Part shown: in pieces, positions 8,273 through 16,378 of the stretch | Numbering within the stretch: position 1 is the stretch's first letter | Layout: each line of letters begins with the position of its first letter | Assembly: GCA_045126475.1 (NCBI GenBank) | Contig: JBGVOL010000067.1 | Coordinates: 20,530-84,529, forward strand | DNA: 64,000 bases | Direction of reading: 5' to 3' | Origin: SVEL01 sp045126475 | GTDB taxonomy: Bacteria > Bacillota > Clostridia > Lachnospirales > Lachnospiraceae | Notes under the pieces: generated by a model | What the model saw: the letters and a program-made list of their open reading frames with translations, nothing else | Database searches by the model: none | Told to the model about the DNA's origin: nothing | Translations under genes and position numbers: made by a program

Positions 8273-8388
8273 AAAAACTGTAAATTCGTGTTAAAATTAG
8301 AAGATAAAAAGTGTAAAATCGTGCAAAAATATGTTTATAAAAACTGTAAATCCGGTATTGATATTTTTATGCTAAGACTGTAAAATGT
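8273..8388. repeat. Four regularly spaced direct repeats upstream of an ATPase gene
   Basis: A motif close to AAAAACTGTAAATTCG recurs with its CTG/GTG core at 8278, 8311, 8344 and 8378, so the spacings are 33, 33 and 34 bases. The last copy overlaps the predicted -10 box of the downstream gene. The layout suggests binding of a multimeric regulator on one face of the helix. Confidence 0.55.
8358..8386 (+). promoter_or_regulatory. Probable sigma-A promoter of the DUF4143-type ATPase gene
   Basis: TTGATA (8358-8363) and TAAAAT (8381-8386) are separated by 17 bases, 50 bases before the start codon. Confidence 0.55.
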
Positions 8389-8436
8389 AATAAACATAGC
8401 TGCTGTTTAATGTATTTTGCGTAATGGGAGGTAAAG

Positions 8437-9783
8437 ATGTTCAAGAGAAAGATATACAGTGATATTTTAAAGTGGAAGGAAGAGTCAGAAGGAACATCGG
8501 CACTGCTTATCGAAGGAGCAAGGCGTATTGGAAAGAGCACAGTCGTTGAGGAATTTGCCAGAAATGAATATAAAGACTATGTAATTATTGATTTTTCCAT
8601 AGCAGAACAGGCACTGAAAGATAACTTTGATAATATTGGAAATATAGACACATTTTTTCGAAATTTTTTTCTTATAGTGGGGAAGACACTGCCTCAAAGA
8701 GAGTCGGTTATTGTTTTTGATGAGGTTCAATTTTTTCCAAAGGCGAGACAGGCGATTAAACATTTGGTAAAAGATGGAAGGTTTGATTATATTGAAACGG
8801 GTTCTTTAATTTCAATTAATAAAAATGTGAAAGATATTCTGATTCCGTCTGAAGAGGAAAGTATGCAAATGTACCCTATGGATTTTGAGGAATTTCTCTG
8901 GGCTATAGGAAATAATGTTTATGCTGATGTCATCAGGGATGCATTCATTAATAGGAAACCGTTGGGAGCAGATAATCATAGAAGGATAATGCAGACATTT
9001 AGAAACTATATGGCTGTAGGTGGAATGCCACAGGCGGTGAGTGCATATGTGGACGGAAAGGATTTTGCATATATAGACAGAGTGAAAAGGAATATATTAA
9101 AGTTATATATAAAAGATTTACAAAAACATGATGAGGACGATAGCGATAGGGCTGGTGCGGTGTTTAAGTCACTCCCGGAACAACTGTCAAATCATAATCA
9201 TATATTCAAAATGTCAACTGTTGATGCAAATGCAAGAACCAGAAACTGCAAAAGTGCAATTGATTTCCTGGACCAATCCATGATAGTGAACAACTGCATA
9301 AATGTAACACAGCCGGAAGTAGCTTTGGAACTATACGCAGACAGGTCCAGATTCAAAATGTTTATGGGTGATACGGGCCTTTTAGTAACATATATTTTGC
9401 AAAATAGTAAAGAGGCTCCTGAGAAGCTGTATCGCTCACTTGTTTTGGATGATATTGATATAAATCAGGGAATGATATTTGAAAATATGGTGGCTCAGAT
9501 GTTGAAAGCGTCGGGTTATGATTTGTATTTCCACGAATATGCTTTTAAGGCTGCAGAAAATGAGTCGGAGAAGCGTTATGAGATTGATTTCTTAATTGTA
9601 AAGGGTAAACGGATTGTTCCAATCGAAGTTAAATCCTCCGATTATAAAAGTCACAAGTCGTTTGACTACTTTAAGGAGAAATATCAGCTGAAAATGAATG
9701 AGAGATATATGATATATACAAAAGATCTGGAATGGAAGGACAATATTTTATTCATGCCAATCTATATGACTATGTGCTTATAA
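8437..9783 (+). CDS. AAA ATPase with C-terminal DUF4143 domain
   Basis: 448 residues, the full length of the family. The N-terminal P-loop domain has Walker A GARRIGKS near residues 27-34 and a Walker B-like VIVFDEVQF near 90. The C-terminal part (about 200-448) is DUF4143, with a restriction-nuclease-like segment: E-x-D in YEIDFLIV followed by PIEVKSSD. These proteins are common, often mobile, and their cellular role is poorly known. It has its own promoter under the four-repeat array, and its start follows GGGAGG. It stands at the edge of an accessory region. Confidence 0.85.
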   Translation: MFKRKIYSDILKWKEESEGTSALLIEGARRIGKSTVVEEFARNEYKDYVIIDFSIAEQALKDNFDNIGNIDTFFRNFFLIVGKTLPQRESVIVFDEVQFFPKARQAIKHLVKDGRFDYIETGSLISINKNVKDILIPSEEESMQMYPMDFEEFLWAIGNNVYADVIRDAFINRKPLGADNHRRIMQTFRNYMAVGGMPQAVSAYVDGKDFAYIDRVKRNILKLYIKDLQKHDEDDSDRAGAVFKSLPEQLSNHNHIFKMSTVDANARTRNCKSAIDFLDQSMIVNNCINVTQPEVALELYADRSRFKMFMGDTGLLVTYILQNSKEAPEKLYRSLVLDDIDINQGMIFENMVAQMLKASGYDLYFHEYAFKAAENESEKRYEIDFLIVKGKRIVPIEVKSSDYKSHKSFDYFKEKYQLKMNERYMIYTKDLEWKDNILFMPIYMTMCL

Positions 9784-9836
9784 ATAGTAAATACGAAAAC
9801 CTTATGTAATAACGATTGAACATGTGAGGAAGAACA

Positions 9837-10361
9837 ATGGATATTAAGATTCTTGATAAAGAAGTTTATAAGGGCAAAAAATATTCTTTTGAGTATCTGA
9901 CACCGGGATACTATGATTTAATAGTGAAAGATATGACATTCAGTTTTGTATACAAAGAATACGAAAAAGCCCGGAAAAAGGGTTTTGAAGATGAGCTGCT
10001 GGGTGATTGGTTAGAAGCTCCTGTTTTGTATGGTGCTTATATAAACGGAGAATTGGCCGGTATCATTGAAGGAAGTATAGAGGGATGGAATAACCGTTTC
10101 CGCATAAGTAACATCCTGGTGTTTGATGGCTATAGGCATAATCAGGTCGGAACGAGGCTGATTCAGCATATGATCAATGAAGCCAGAGAAATGGGTGCCA
10201 GAATGGTTGTTTTGGAAACTCAGAGCTGCAATATACCGGCAATTCACTGTTATATGAAAAATGGATTTAAAATCATAGGTTTTGATACGCATTCATATTC
10301 CAATAATGACATAGAAAAATGTGAAGTACGAATAGAAATGGGGATAGAACTAAAAAAATGA
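9837..10361 (+). CDS. GNAT family N-acetyltransferase
   Basis: 174-residue acetyl-CoA-dependent acetyltransferase. The GNAT fold is seen in LVFDGYRHNQVGTRLI (motif A, acetyl-CoA pyrophosphate loop, about residues 97-112) and in the closing NIPAIHCYMKNGFKIIGF strand-helix-strand. It most resembles streptothricin/SatA-like GNATs in layout, but that does not establish a substrate. GAGGAAG precedes the ATG. First of a run of GNAT genes, each with its own ribosome binding site. Confidence 0.85.
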   Translation: MDIKILDKEVYKGKKYSFEYLTPGYYDLIVKDMTFSFVYKEYEKARKKGFEDELLGDWLEAPVLYGAYINGELAGIIEGSIEGWNNRFRISNILVFDGYRHNQVGTRLIQHMINEAREMGARMVVLETQSCNIPAIHCYMKNGFKIIGFDTHSYSNNDIEKCEVRIEMGIELKK

Positions 10362-10454
10362 TATTATTTTTGAAGGTGGAATTTTTGAATTGAAATTAAG
10401 AGTAGCAATTAAGTAAGAACGATAAATTATTATGTTAAAGAAGGAACTGTAAGG

Positions 10455-11075
10455 ATGGAATGTAAAGCGTACTTAGATAATCCGTGCAAGGCATCAAGTC
10501 TGCCTTTTTGGAAAACGAACGCAATGGAGATTCCCAAGGGCATAAGGATTTTATTGGATGAAGATTTGCAGAGTGTTGATACTGATGAATATACAGATGA
10601 AAAATATTTTAAGTTGATTCATCGTTTGAACGGTGTAGAGAGACCTCTGCTTGATAGTGATTTTAGAATGGTTTCTGCAGATGTGCTGGAATATGTAAAA
10701 CATATAGAAGAATGCTATGACGATATAGGCATTTCATTTGAGGAGCTTACAAGATACAAATTCCATGAAGTCTACGATTCAAGTTTGTGGGTTGCGGTAA
10801 AGAGTTGTGATGACAACAGAATTGTTGCAAGCGGAATAGCTGAACTTGACACCTTTATTAAAGAAGGTATTTTAGAATGGATTCAGGTTTCAAAGGATTA
10901 TCGAGGCAAGGGTCTGGGAAAGTTTATTGTAAAAGAATTACTATGGAGGATGAAAGGTAAAGCAGATTTTGTTACTGTTTCCGGAAAAGTTGATAATTCT
11001 TCTAATCCTAAGGTTTTGTATGAAAGTTGTGGGTTTGCCGATGGAGAAATATGGCATATATTGACCAGAAGGTAA
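10455..11075 (+). CDS. GNAT family N-acetyltransferase
   Basis: 206 residues. An unrecognised N-terminal stretch of about 85 residues is followed by a GNAT domain in which VSKDYRGKGLGKFIV (about 148-162) is the acetyl-CoA loop and PKVLYESCGF the C-terminal element. The N-terminal extension may provide the substrate site. AAGGA precedes the ATG. The substrate cannot be deduced. Confidence 0.82.
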   Translation: MECKAYLDNPCKASSLPFWKTNAMEIPKGIRILLDEDLQSVDTDEYTDEKYFKLIHRLNGVERPLLDSDFRMVSADVLEYVKHIEECYDDIGISFEELTRYKFHEVYDSSLWVAVKSCDDNRIVASGIAELDTFIKEGILEWIQVSKDYRGKGLGKFIVKELLWRMKGKADFVTVSGKVDNSSNPKVLYESCGFADGEIWHILTRR

Positions 11076-11192
11076 ATTCGGCATTTCGGAATATTTTCTG
11101 AAAAGTAAATGGAGGTAATATCTATGACGTTGCTTTATTTATAAAATTTGAAAATTTGCAATATATAATGTCGAAAAAATGGAGGAAATATA

Positions 11193-11603
11193 ATGGAATT
11201 TTCAATTAAAGAATACACAGAGTACAACGAAGAGGAAATATTGAATCTGTATCGGAGCGTGGGCTGGTCTAATTATTTTAATAACCCGTTAATGCTTAAA
11301 AACGCATATGCACACTCTTTGAAAGTATTAGGTGCGTATTCAGAAGACAAACTCCTTGGAATTATAAGAGTTGTTGGAGACGGATACTCTATTGTACACA
11401 TTCAGGATATTTTGATTCTGCCGGAGTATCAACGTAGCGGAATAGGCACAGCTTTAATAAAAAGAATTCTTGAAATGTATAAGGATGTTTACCAGAAGTC
11501 GTTGCTTACTGACAATACAGAGAAGACCGTTCAATTCTATAAATCCCTTGGATTTGAAATGGATACAGATATTGAATGTAGAGCGTTTATGAAAATGTAT
11601 TAA
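11193..11603 (+). CDS. Small GNAT family N-acetyltransferase
   Basis: 136 residues, the minimal GNAT length. The acetyl-CoA loop LPEYQRSGIGTALI lies at about residues 76-89, and the C-terminal VQFYKSLGFEMD element completes the fold. A GGAGG ribosome binding site precedes the ATG. It ends just before a terminator, so the three intact GNAT genes may form one transcription unit. Confidence 0.85.
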   Translation: MEFSIKEYTEYNEEEILNLYRSVGWSNYFNNPLMLKNAYAHSLKVLGAYSEDKLLGIIRVVGDGYSIVHIQDILILPEYQRSGIGTALIKRILEMYKDVYQKSLLTDNTEKTVQFYKSLGFEMDTDIECRAFMKMY

Positions 11604-11630
11604 AAATTCAGGTATTTATAAAAACGTGGA

Positions 11631-11661
11631 CACTCTCAGGTGGAAACCTGGGAGTGCTTTT
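11631..11661 (+). terminator. Intrinsic terminator after the GNAT genes
   Basis: The 11-bp stem CACTCTCAGGT (11631-11641) pairs with 11646-11656 with one G-U pair and a GGAA loop, followed by CTTTTG. Confidence 0.8.
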
Positions 11662-11747
11662 GATATAACGGAGAATGGTACAGAGAACCTTTGAAAAAAT
11701 TGAGATTGAGAATGTATTTTACTTTAAATAAAAGTGAGGGAATAAAA

Positions 11748-11919
11748 TTGGAATATGTTAAATTGACAGAAGAAAATATTACTGAAGTAGTTCATAATTA
11801 CGTCGACTATTATAACAACTGTGAACGACGAGCATCATATGCATTTTTACAAGAAATTGGGATTCTATGCGGCGAGTAATCTGGCGATGATGGGAAAGCA
11901 TGGTTTGGAAGTAAGGTAA
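11748..11919 (+). pseudogene. Broken GNAT acetyltransferase gene (internal deletion and frame change)
   Basis: A TTG start after GAGGGA opens a frame whose first 25 codons (EYVKLTEENITEVVHNYVDY) look like a GNAT N-terminus. From 11839 a different frame encodes MHFYKKLGFYAASN, a typical GNAT C-terminus, ending at TAA 11917. The central acetyl-CoA-binding part is absent, so an internal deletion has joined the two ends out of frame. It cannot give an active enzyme. Confidence 0.7.
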
Positions 11920-12020
11920 TATGGGAAGTTGAATTGAGTCAAACATGAAAAAGAGCCATGATTTCAAATTGACGCTTAGAATACTTTTCTTTATCAATCA
12001 ATGAAAAGCAGAAATCGACA

Positions 12021-12215
12021 ATGAGGGCAACGTTATGTTTTTTGTATATGAAAGCTGGCAGAGAAGATAAAGCAAATAAACTTGCCTCAGAACTTCCGCA
12101 TACCAGAGAGAGTAGAGAAGTTATTCAGCCCCTTATCCAACAGGGATTAAGCAACTCGGAAATAGATGAAAATATAAAAAATATTCTTTTAGGAGATGGA
12201 AAAGGGATTTGGTAG
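12021..12215 (+). pseudogene. C-terminal remnant of an unrecognised protein (copy 1)
   Basis: A 64-codon open stretch with no ribosome binding site. Its last 32 residues (from REVIQPLIQQGLSN to the terminal GKGIW) recur in a second remnant at 15871-15969. The leading MKAGREDKANKLASELPHTRES segment resembles a tetratricopeptide-type helix pair, as at the end of some XRE-type regulators. The parent family is not certain. Confidence 0.5.
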
Positions 12216-12253
12216 AATTCTGAATACATTTCAAAAAGGAATAAAAGTTATCA

Positions 12254-12298
12254 TGAACCGGTGAGATTACAAAGAGTAGTTTCGCTGGTTTTTTGCTT
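12254..12298 (+). terminator. Possible weak terminator after remnant copy 1
   Basis: AACCGG near 12254 can pair with CTGGTT near 12287 (one G-U pair), followed by TTTT. The loop is long, so support is weak. Otherwise nothing gene-like is seen between 12216 and 12396. Confidence 0.3.
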
Positions 12299-12396
12299 AG
12301 TAAAAAGGTTAAAGGTTCTTTTGACCCCCGGGACCAAAGGTGTACAAACATGGGTCATAGGGATACCCTAAAACAAACGACATAGGAGTTTGGGAG

Positions 12397-12590
12397 TGTC
12401 AGCCGAGTTGACAATGCAACTCAAGGCGTATCCTGTTCTTCTTTATTTTGTAGTATGGTCAATGGTCATGACACTTGACCAAATCTCTTGAAAACTGCAT
12501 AAAATCAAGGAATTTTAGATGTCAATCGTGTTGACATCTATTTTTTTATGGTCAAAAGCATTGACACATTTTGTCAACGTGATTGACCAT
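12397..12590. repeat. Cluster of nested TTGAC/GTCAA inverted repeats
   Basis: Within 194 bases there are several inverted pairs: TGTCA/TGACA (12397/12409), GGTCAA/TTGACC (12457/12475) around GTCATGAC, AGATGTCAA/TTGACATCT (12517/12531), and ATGGTCAA/TTGACCAT (12548/12583) enclosing TTGACA/TGTCAA (12561/12572). No gene is present here. The recurring core resembles a protein-binding site array, or the end of a mobile element, upstream of the recombinase-associated small gene. Confidence 0.6.
12517..12547 (+). terminator. Intrinsic terminator-like hairpin within the inverted-repeat cluster
   Basis: A perfect 9-bp stem (AGATGTCAA/TTGACATCT) with a 5-base loop is followed by A and seven T. Confidence 0.6.
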
Positions 12591-12745
12591 ATTTTTTCCC
12601 CAATTTTTGAAAAAAATATGAAGATTTTTTGAAATCAGCTTTTTCGAACCCTAAGTACTTAATGAGAAACGAAAATAGGTCTAACTCAAGAATCAATCTC
12701 ATAGTATTGAAAAAGAAAGAAAGGCAGAGGAGGTGGAGATTCCGC

Positions 12746-12970
12746 TTGAATAAGAGAAAATTGAATTATCGATTTCATAATCCGAATTCGGCGGAGGATA
12801 CCGCTGGCTTCTTGTGTAAGCTTTTGATTGAAGCAAATGCAGGCAAGGTGGAACGTGCGATTGAAGAGGCTGCATCAAGGTGTGCAGAGGAGAGTGAGTA
12901 CATAGCAGAACCGGGGGATATAGAAACGGTGGAGGAACAGGTGAACATAAGACGTAGAAGAGCAAGGTAG
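12746..12970 (+). CDS. Small protein of the type found beside site-specific recombinases in mobile elements
   Basis: 74 residues from a TTG start that follows GAGGAGGTGG at 12727-12736. A longer frame from 12629 has no ribosome binding site and an odd Arg/Lys-rich lead. The KLNYRFHNPNSAEDTA opening, a helical centre and a charged tail recall small proteins encoded next to serine recombinases in clostridial transposons. That family link is from memory and not certain. No recombinase gene is present here, so this may be a relic of an integrated element. Confidence 0.5.
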   Translation: MNKRKLNYRFHNPNSAEDTAGFLCKLLIEANAGKVERAIEEAASRCAEESEYIAEPGDIETVEEQVNIRRRRAR

Positions 12971-12986
12971 GGATGCCTTGCTTTTG
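12961..12986 (+). terminator. Intrinsic terminator after the small mobile-element protein
   Basis: AGCAAGG (12961-12967) pairs with CCTTGCT (12976-12982), followed by TTTG. It overlaps the last codons of the gene. The next 240 bases hold only an AACTCAAATA/TATTTGAGTT inverted repeat (13072/13103) and the promoter of the next operon. Confidence 0.6.
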
Positions 12987-13225
12987 TATTGTATAAAAAG
13001 TGAAATTGAAACTAAAAAACAATTTTACTTTCTACTGAAATTTAAGCATTTTAAACGAAAACTTAAATAGAAACTCAAATAATTGCATAAAATTTAAGAC
13101 TCTATTTGAGTTCCTGAACGATTTTAGAGATTTTATTGAAGTGGTTATGAGTGTAGAAAATACGGTGTCAAAATTTATTAAAGATAATTTCAAACAAAAA
13201 TATGAGACAAAATCTCAAATATATG

Positions 13226-13253
13226 TTGCAAAACGAGAAAAACGGGATATAAT
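13226..13253 (+). promoter_or_regulatory. Probable promoter and palindrome of the RloAB-like operon
   Basis: TTGCAA (13226-13231), a 16-base spacer and TATAAT (13248-13253) lie 25 bases before the start. A TGAGA-5-TCTCA palindrome at 13203-13217, just upstream, could be an operator. Confidence 0.55.
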
Positions 13254-13278
13254 ATAGATAGAATGGAGGGTAAAAGAT

Positions 13279-14502
13279 ATGTTATGTCAGTTTACTGTGA
13301 AGAATTACAAGAGTATAAGAGATGAAGTGACCTTTGATATGCAAGCAGCAGCAATCTCAGAGCATGAAGATAGAATAATCAAAGACCAGGATGGTGAGAT
13401 GTATTTACCGGTGTCTGCCATTTACGGTCCTAATGGTGGAGGAAAATCCAATGTTCTGGCAGCGTTACACACATTGGTTGCAAAAATTCTGCGCCCGTTG
13501 TATGCGACAGAAGACAACGAAGATAAGGTTCTTTTACAAAAAAGAATTATTGTTGAGCCATTTGCTTTTTCAAATAGCAAAAATGAACCAACAGAGTTTG
13601 AACTGTTTTTCCGTACAAAGTCTGCAGAGTACAGGTATATCTTGCATGTGAAACGTGATGTGGTTATATATGAGAGCTTGGACAGAGTGAAGCTTGAGAC
13701 CGGAAGACGTTCTGCATTATTCACAAGAGACGATAAAGGGATTGTTTTAAAGGGTGCATTTGCAAAACTGAAAGTCAGTGATGATTTATCAAAGACACTT
13801 ACCTTGCTTTCCTACTTGGGTATCGCTTATAAGGAAAATGCAGTTGTTAATGATGTATTGAATTGGTTCCAGTTCGGTGTGAATTTCTTGAATTATGGTA
13901 ATCCTATTCAGGAGCTTAGAATGGCAATATCCACATCAGAAGATGTGAAGCATCTGATGCTTGAAATGATTCAGGAAATGAATTTGGACATCGTTGATTT
14001 TAGAGTGGAAGAAAAAGAGAATGATAGGATAGAAGTGTTCACAAAACACCTTGTGGATGACGTGGAAACAGAGCTTAGTTTATCCGATGAATCCAGCGGA
14101 ACAAAGAAGTTGTTTGGTCTGCTTCCTTTTATTGCGGCAAGTTTGCTTGATGGAACTGTGCTTGTAATTGATGAATTGGATGCGAAAATTCATCCGGTGT
14201 TGTTGCGTCATATTATCATGATGTTTAATGATATGAACATCAACAGACACAAAGCACAGCTTATTTTCACATCTCATGATTTATCGACCATGAACAGCGA
14301 AGTGTTCCGCAGAGATGAGATTTGGTTTGTGGCAAAGGGAAATGCACAAAATTCCAAACTATACTCGTTGGTAGAGTTCAAGAATGAAAAGGGTGAGTCT
14401 GTCAGAAAGGATGCAAAGTTTGATAAGCAGTATCTTGAAGGTAAGTACGGCGCTGATCCATACCTCAGAAGAATTATAGATTGGGGGAAAGTCAATGCCT
14501 AA
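13279..14502 (+). CDS. AAA-family ATPase of an RloA/RloB (AbiL-like) defence pair
   Basis: 407-residue ABC/SMC-type ATPase of the AAA_15/AAA_21 group, related in layout to OLD and PARIS AriA ATPases. Walker A is GPNGGGKSN (about 51-59), the signature region is DESSGTKKLFGLL (about 272), Walker B is TVLVIDELDAKIHP (about 296-309) and a FTSHD switch follows. The N-terminal LCQFTVKNYKSIRDEV strand is typical. It overlaps the TOPRIM partner gene by 8 bases, so the two are translationally coupled. The pairing matches rloA/rloB of restriction loci and lactococcal AbiL, hence a probable phage-defence role (inferred). Confidence 0.85.
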   Translation: MLCQFTVKNYKSIRDEVTFDMQAAAISEHEDRIIKDQDGEMYLPVSAIYGPNGGGKSNVLAALHTLVAKILRPLYATEDNEDKVLLQKRIIVEPFAFSNSKNEPTEFELFFRTKSAEYRYILHVKRDVVIYESLDRVKLETGRRSALFTRDDKGIVLKGAFAKLKVSDDLSKTLTLLSYLGIAYKENAVVNDVLNWFQFGVNFLNYGNPIQELRMAISTSEDVKHLMLEMIQEMNLDIVDFRVEEKENDRIEVFTKHLVDDVETELSLSDESSGTKKLFGLLPFIAASLLDGTVLVIDELDAKIHPVLLRHIIMMFNDMNINRHKAQLIFTSHDLSTMNSEVFRRDEIWFVAKGNAQNSKLYSLVEFKNEKGESVRKDAKFDKQYLEGKYGADPYLRRIIDWGKVNA

Positions 14503-15190
14503 AAAAGCCGGAATGGAGAAATGGAAAAAGAAACGTCGTCAAGAATACTTGGAGATGAAACAATATAGATATTACATCTTCTGCGAGGGACAACAGACAG
14601 AACCATTATATTTTGCAGCCTTTAAGAAACTGATTGAGGAAAATCCAATCTATAAGGATATGGTTTTGATAGAGATTGAACCTTGCCAGGCAGAAACCAT
14701 GCGAGTAATCGGCATGGCAGAGGATTATGTAAAGAAAAATAAAATCAATAAGGGGCAAATCTGGTGCGTTTATGACAAGGATAGTTTTCCGGCAGAGCAC
14801 TTTAATGGTGTTGTGGAACGCGCAGAGAGTTTAAACAAAGAAAATCCGGAATTACAGTATCATACCGCATGGAGTAATGAGTGTATTGAGTTCTGGTTCC
14901 TGCTTCACTTTGCATATTACACGGCTAATAACCATAGAACGGAGTATATATCGTTCTTGAATGAAAAGTTCAAGGAATTGGGGATTGGTAAGTATCAGAA
15001 GAACATGAATAATATCTTTGAGATTCTGATGGAGTATGGTAATCCGAAGCTGGCGATTCGATATGCGAAGCGAATTATAAAGGATGGAACAGGTAAAACA
15101 CCGACAGAGATTGCGCCGGGAACTAAGGTGTATGAGTTGGTAGAGGAACTGGCAAAGTATTTGCCGGGGGAAATAAATATGTGCATCTAA
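14495..15190 (+). CDS. RloB-like TOPRIM protein (AbiLii-type partner)
   Basis: 231 residues. RloB-like TOPRIM elements are visible in order: the acidic FCEGQQTEPLYF strand-loop with its Glu (about residues 28-39), the VYDKDSF DxD-like motif (about 91-97) and the SNECIEFWFLLHF segment (about 127-139). Members are thought to be nucleases worked by the paired ATPase. The basic N-terminus (KKAGMEKWKKKRRQ) could contact nucleic acid. Encoded in an 8-base overlap with the ATPase gene. Role in abortive infection is inferred from the lactococcal AbiL pair. Confidence 0.82.
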   Translation: MPKKAGMEKWKKKRRQEYLEMKQYRYYIFCEGQQTEPLYFAAFKKLIEENPIYKDMVLIEIEPCQAETMRVIGMAEDYVKKNKINKGQIWCVYDKDSFPAEHFNGVVERAESLNKENPELQYHTAWSNECIEFWFLLHFAYYTANNHRTEYISFLNEKFKELGIGKYQKNMNNIFEILMEYGNPKLAIRYAKRIIKDGTGKTPTEIAPGTKVYELVEELAKYLPGEINMCI

Positions 15191-15206
15191 CGGAGAGTTA
15201 TAAAAA

Positions 15207-15830
15207 ATGATAGAGCAAAAAATGAAGAATAGAAAAACACGAACTCAGAAAGAAAGAATGGAAATAAAAAGGTTAAAGGAAGAAAATTACAGATTGAGAG
15301 AAATAAATGCTGATTTAGTGGGAAAACTTGGAGAAAATAAGAAAAATGATAAGTCGATGAGTTCTTGTCCGAGTAGAAAGCAAGTGTTATATACATATAT
15401 ATATGATAGTGTGGTTTCTTCTTTGATACTAGTATTTTTATATTGGCTAGCAATTAACGGGTATGATAATTTTAATTTACCTTATAACTGCTCTTTGATT
15501 TTGATAGTTATGGTTTCATTAAAGTGTATATTAGGCAATAAAAAGCTAAATTTTAAAGTAGTAATAAGAGTTATTGTAAATGATTTATTAAAGCCGTTTG
15601 GGGCAATGCTTTTAGGTCTATTTTTATGTATATATTGTTTGGGGAAAGAATGGAGAAGTGCATTCGGTTATGCTTTGGATGTTGCAAATATGGGAGTTTT
15701 AATTATTTTTGTTATTGCTGTAGTAATAGCTATTTTTTTAACAACTTATGCAATATTATTCCTAAAAAAACAATATAGAAAACTTTATGTGATAATAAAA
15801 CGCATGATGAAGCAGAGATGCTGCAAATGA
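15207..15830 (+). CDS. Membrane protein of unknown function behind the RloAB-like pair
   Basis: 207 residues. A basic coiled coil of about 45 residues at the N-terminus is followed by four predicted membrane segments (about 65-85, 90-108, 125-145 and 160-185) and a basic tail. I do not recognise the family. It begins 16 bases after the TOPRIM gene and is noticeably more AT-rich than its neighbours, which suggests separate acquisition. Its position would allow it to act as a third, membrane-targeting component of the defence module, but nothing in the sequence proves this. The ribosome binding site is weak (GGAGAG). Confidence 0.65.
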   Translation: MIEQKMKNRKTRTQKERMEIKRLKEENYRLREINADLVGKLGENKKNDKSMSSCPSRKQVLYTYIYDSVVSSLILVFLYWLAINGYDNFNLPYNCSLILIVMVSLKCILGNKKLNFKVVIRVIVNDLLKPFGAMLLGLFLCIYCLGKEWRSAFGYALDVANMGVLIIFVIAVVIAIFLTTYAILFLKKQYRKLYVIIKRMMKQRCCK

Positions 15831-15870
15831 AACAAGATTTAATATCAAAATAGACAAGATATAATTTCGG

Positions 15871-15969
15871 GAAGTAATCCAGCTACTTATTCAGCAAGAA
15901 CTTGACAATTCGAAAAATGATGAAAATATCAAAAGTATACTTCTTGGTAATTGGAAAGGAATTTGGTAG
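15871..15969 (+). pseudogene. C-terminal remnant of the same unrecognised protein (copy 2)
   Basis: 33 codons including stop encode EVIQLLIQQELDNSKNDENI through to GNWKGIW, closely similar to the end of the 12021-12215 remnant. No start, ribosome binding site or upstream part is seen. The two tails bracket the mobile-element and RloAB-like genes. Confidence 0.6.
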
Positions 15970-16045
15970 ATTTTAGGATAAAGATAGAATAACTGTAAAT
16001 CCCCTGCATACAATTTAGAAAACAAGTATTCCGAGGGGACTACTT

Positions 16046-16306
16046 TTGAAAGGATATATTGAGGAGCGTGCTATCGATATAGCACATTACATAATAGCCA
16101 ATAATGCCACGGTCAGGCAGGCAGCAAAAAAATTCGGCGTCAGTAAGTCAACCGTACATAAGGATGTAGCAGACCGCCTTGCAGGGATTCATCCGGCTCT
16201 GGCGGCGGAAGCGAGAAAAGTTCTCGACCAGAATAAGGCAGAACGTCATATTCGCGGTGGCATGGCAACGAAGGACAGGTACCTAAGAGAAAAAAGTGCA
16301 GAATAG
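16046..16306 (+). CDS. spoIIID: Sporulation transcriptional regulator SpoIIID
   Basis: 86 residues, the standard SpoIIID size. A DNA-binding protein that adjusts mother-cell (sigma-E and sigma-K) gene expression during sporulation. The helix-turn-helix reads ATVRQAAKKFGVSKSTVHKDV (about residues 21-41), followed by the conserved LAAEARKVLDQNKAERHIRGG region and a basic tail. A TTG start 7 bases after GAGGGG is used. It is the clearest sign that the organism makes endospores, and it sits directly upstream of mbl, as in many Firmicutes. Confidence 0.96.
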   Translation: MKGYIEERAIDIAHYIIANNATVRQAAKKFGVSKSTVHKDVADRLAGIHPALAAEARKVLDQNKAERHIRGGMATKDRYLREKSAE

Positions 16307-16317
16307 AAAAAGGAGAA

Positions 16318-16345
16318 GAGCGTCTTGTTAACAAGGCGCTCTTTT
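16318..16345 (+). terminator. Intrinsic terminator after spoIIID
   Basis: A 12-bp stem GAGCGTCTTGTT/AACAAGGCGCTC (one G-U pair) with no clear loop bases is followed by TTTTGTG. Outer AGGAGA/TCTCCT arms may extend it. Confidence 0.8.
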
Positions 16346-16378
16346 GTGTTCTCCTTCATTAAATGAAAAGGAGTGGAT

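Noticed and set aside
8273..8388. Possible CRISPR array from 33-bp periodic repeats
   Set aside because: Only about 10-14 bases are conserved per copy, and the remainder is AT-rich filler overlapping a promoter.
8437..9783. Calling the DUF4143 ATPase an anti-phage gene
   Set aside because: It lies near the RloAB-like pair but has its own promoter and is separated by acetyltransferase genes; the family is widespread and its role is unclear.
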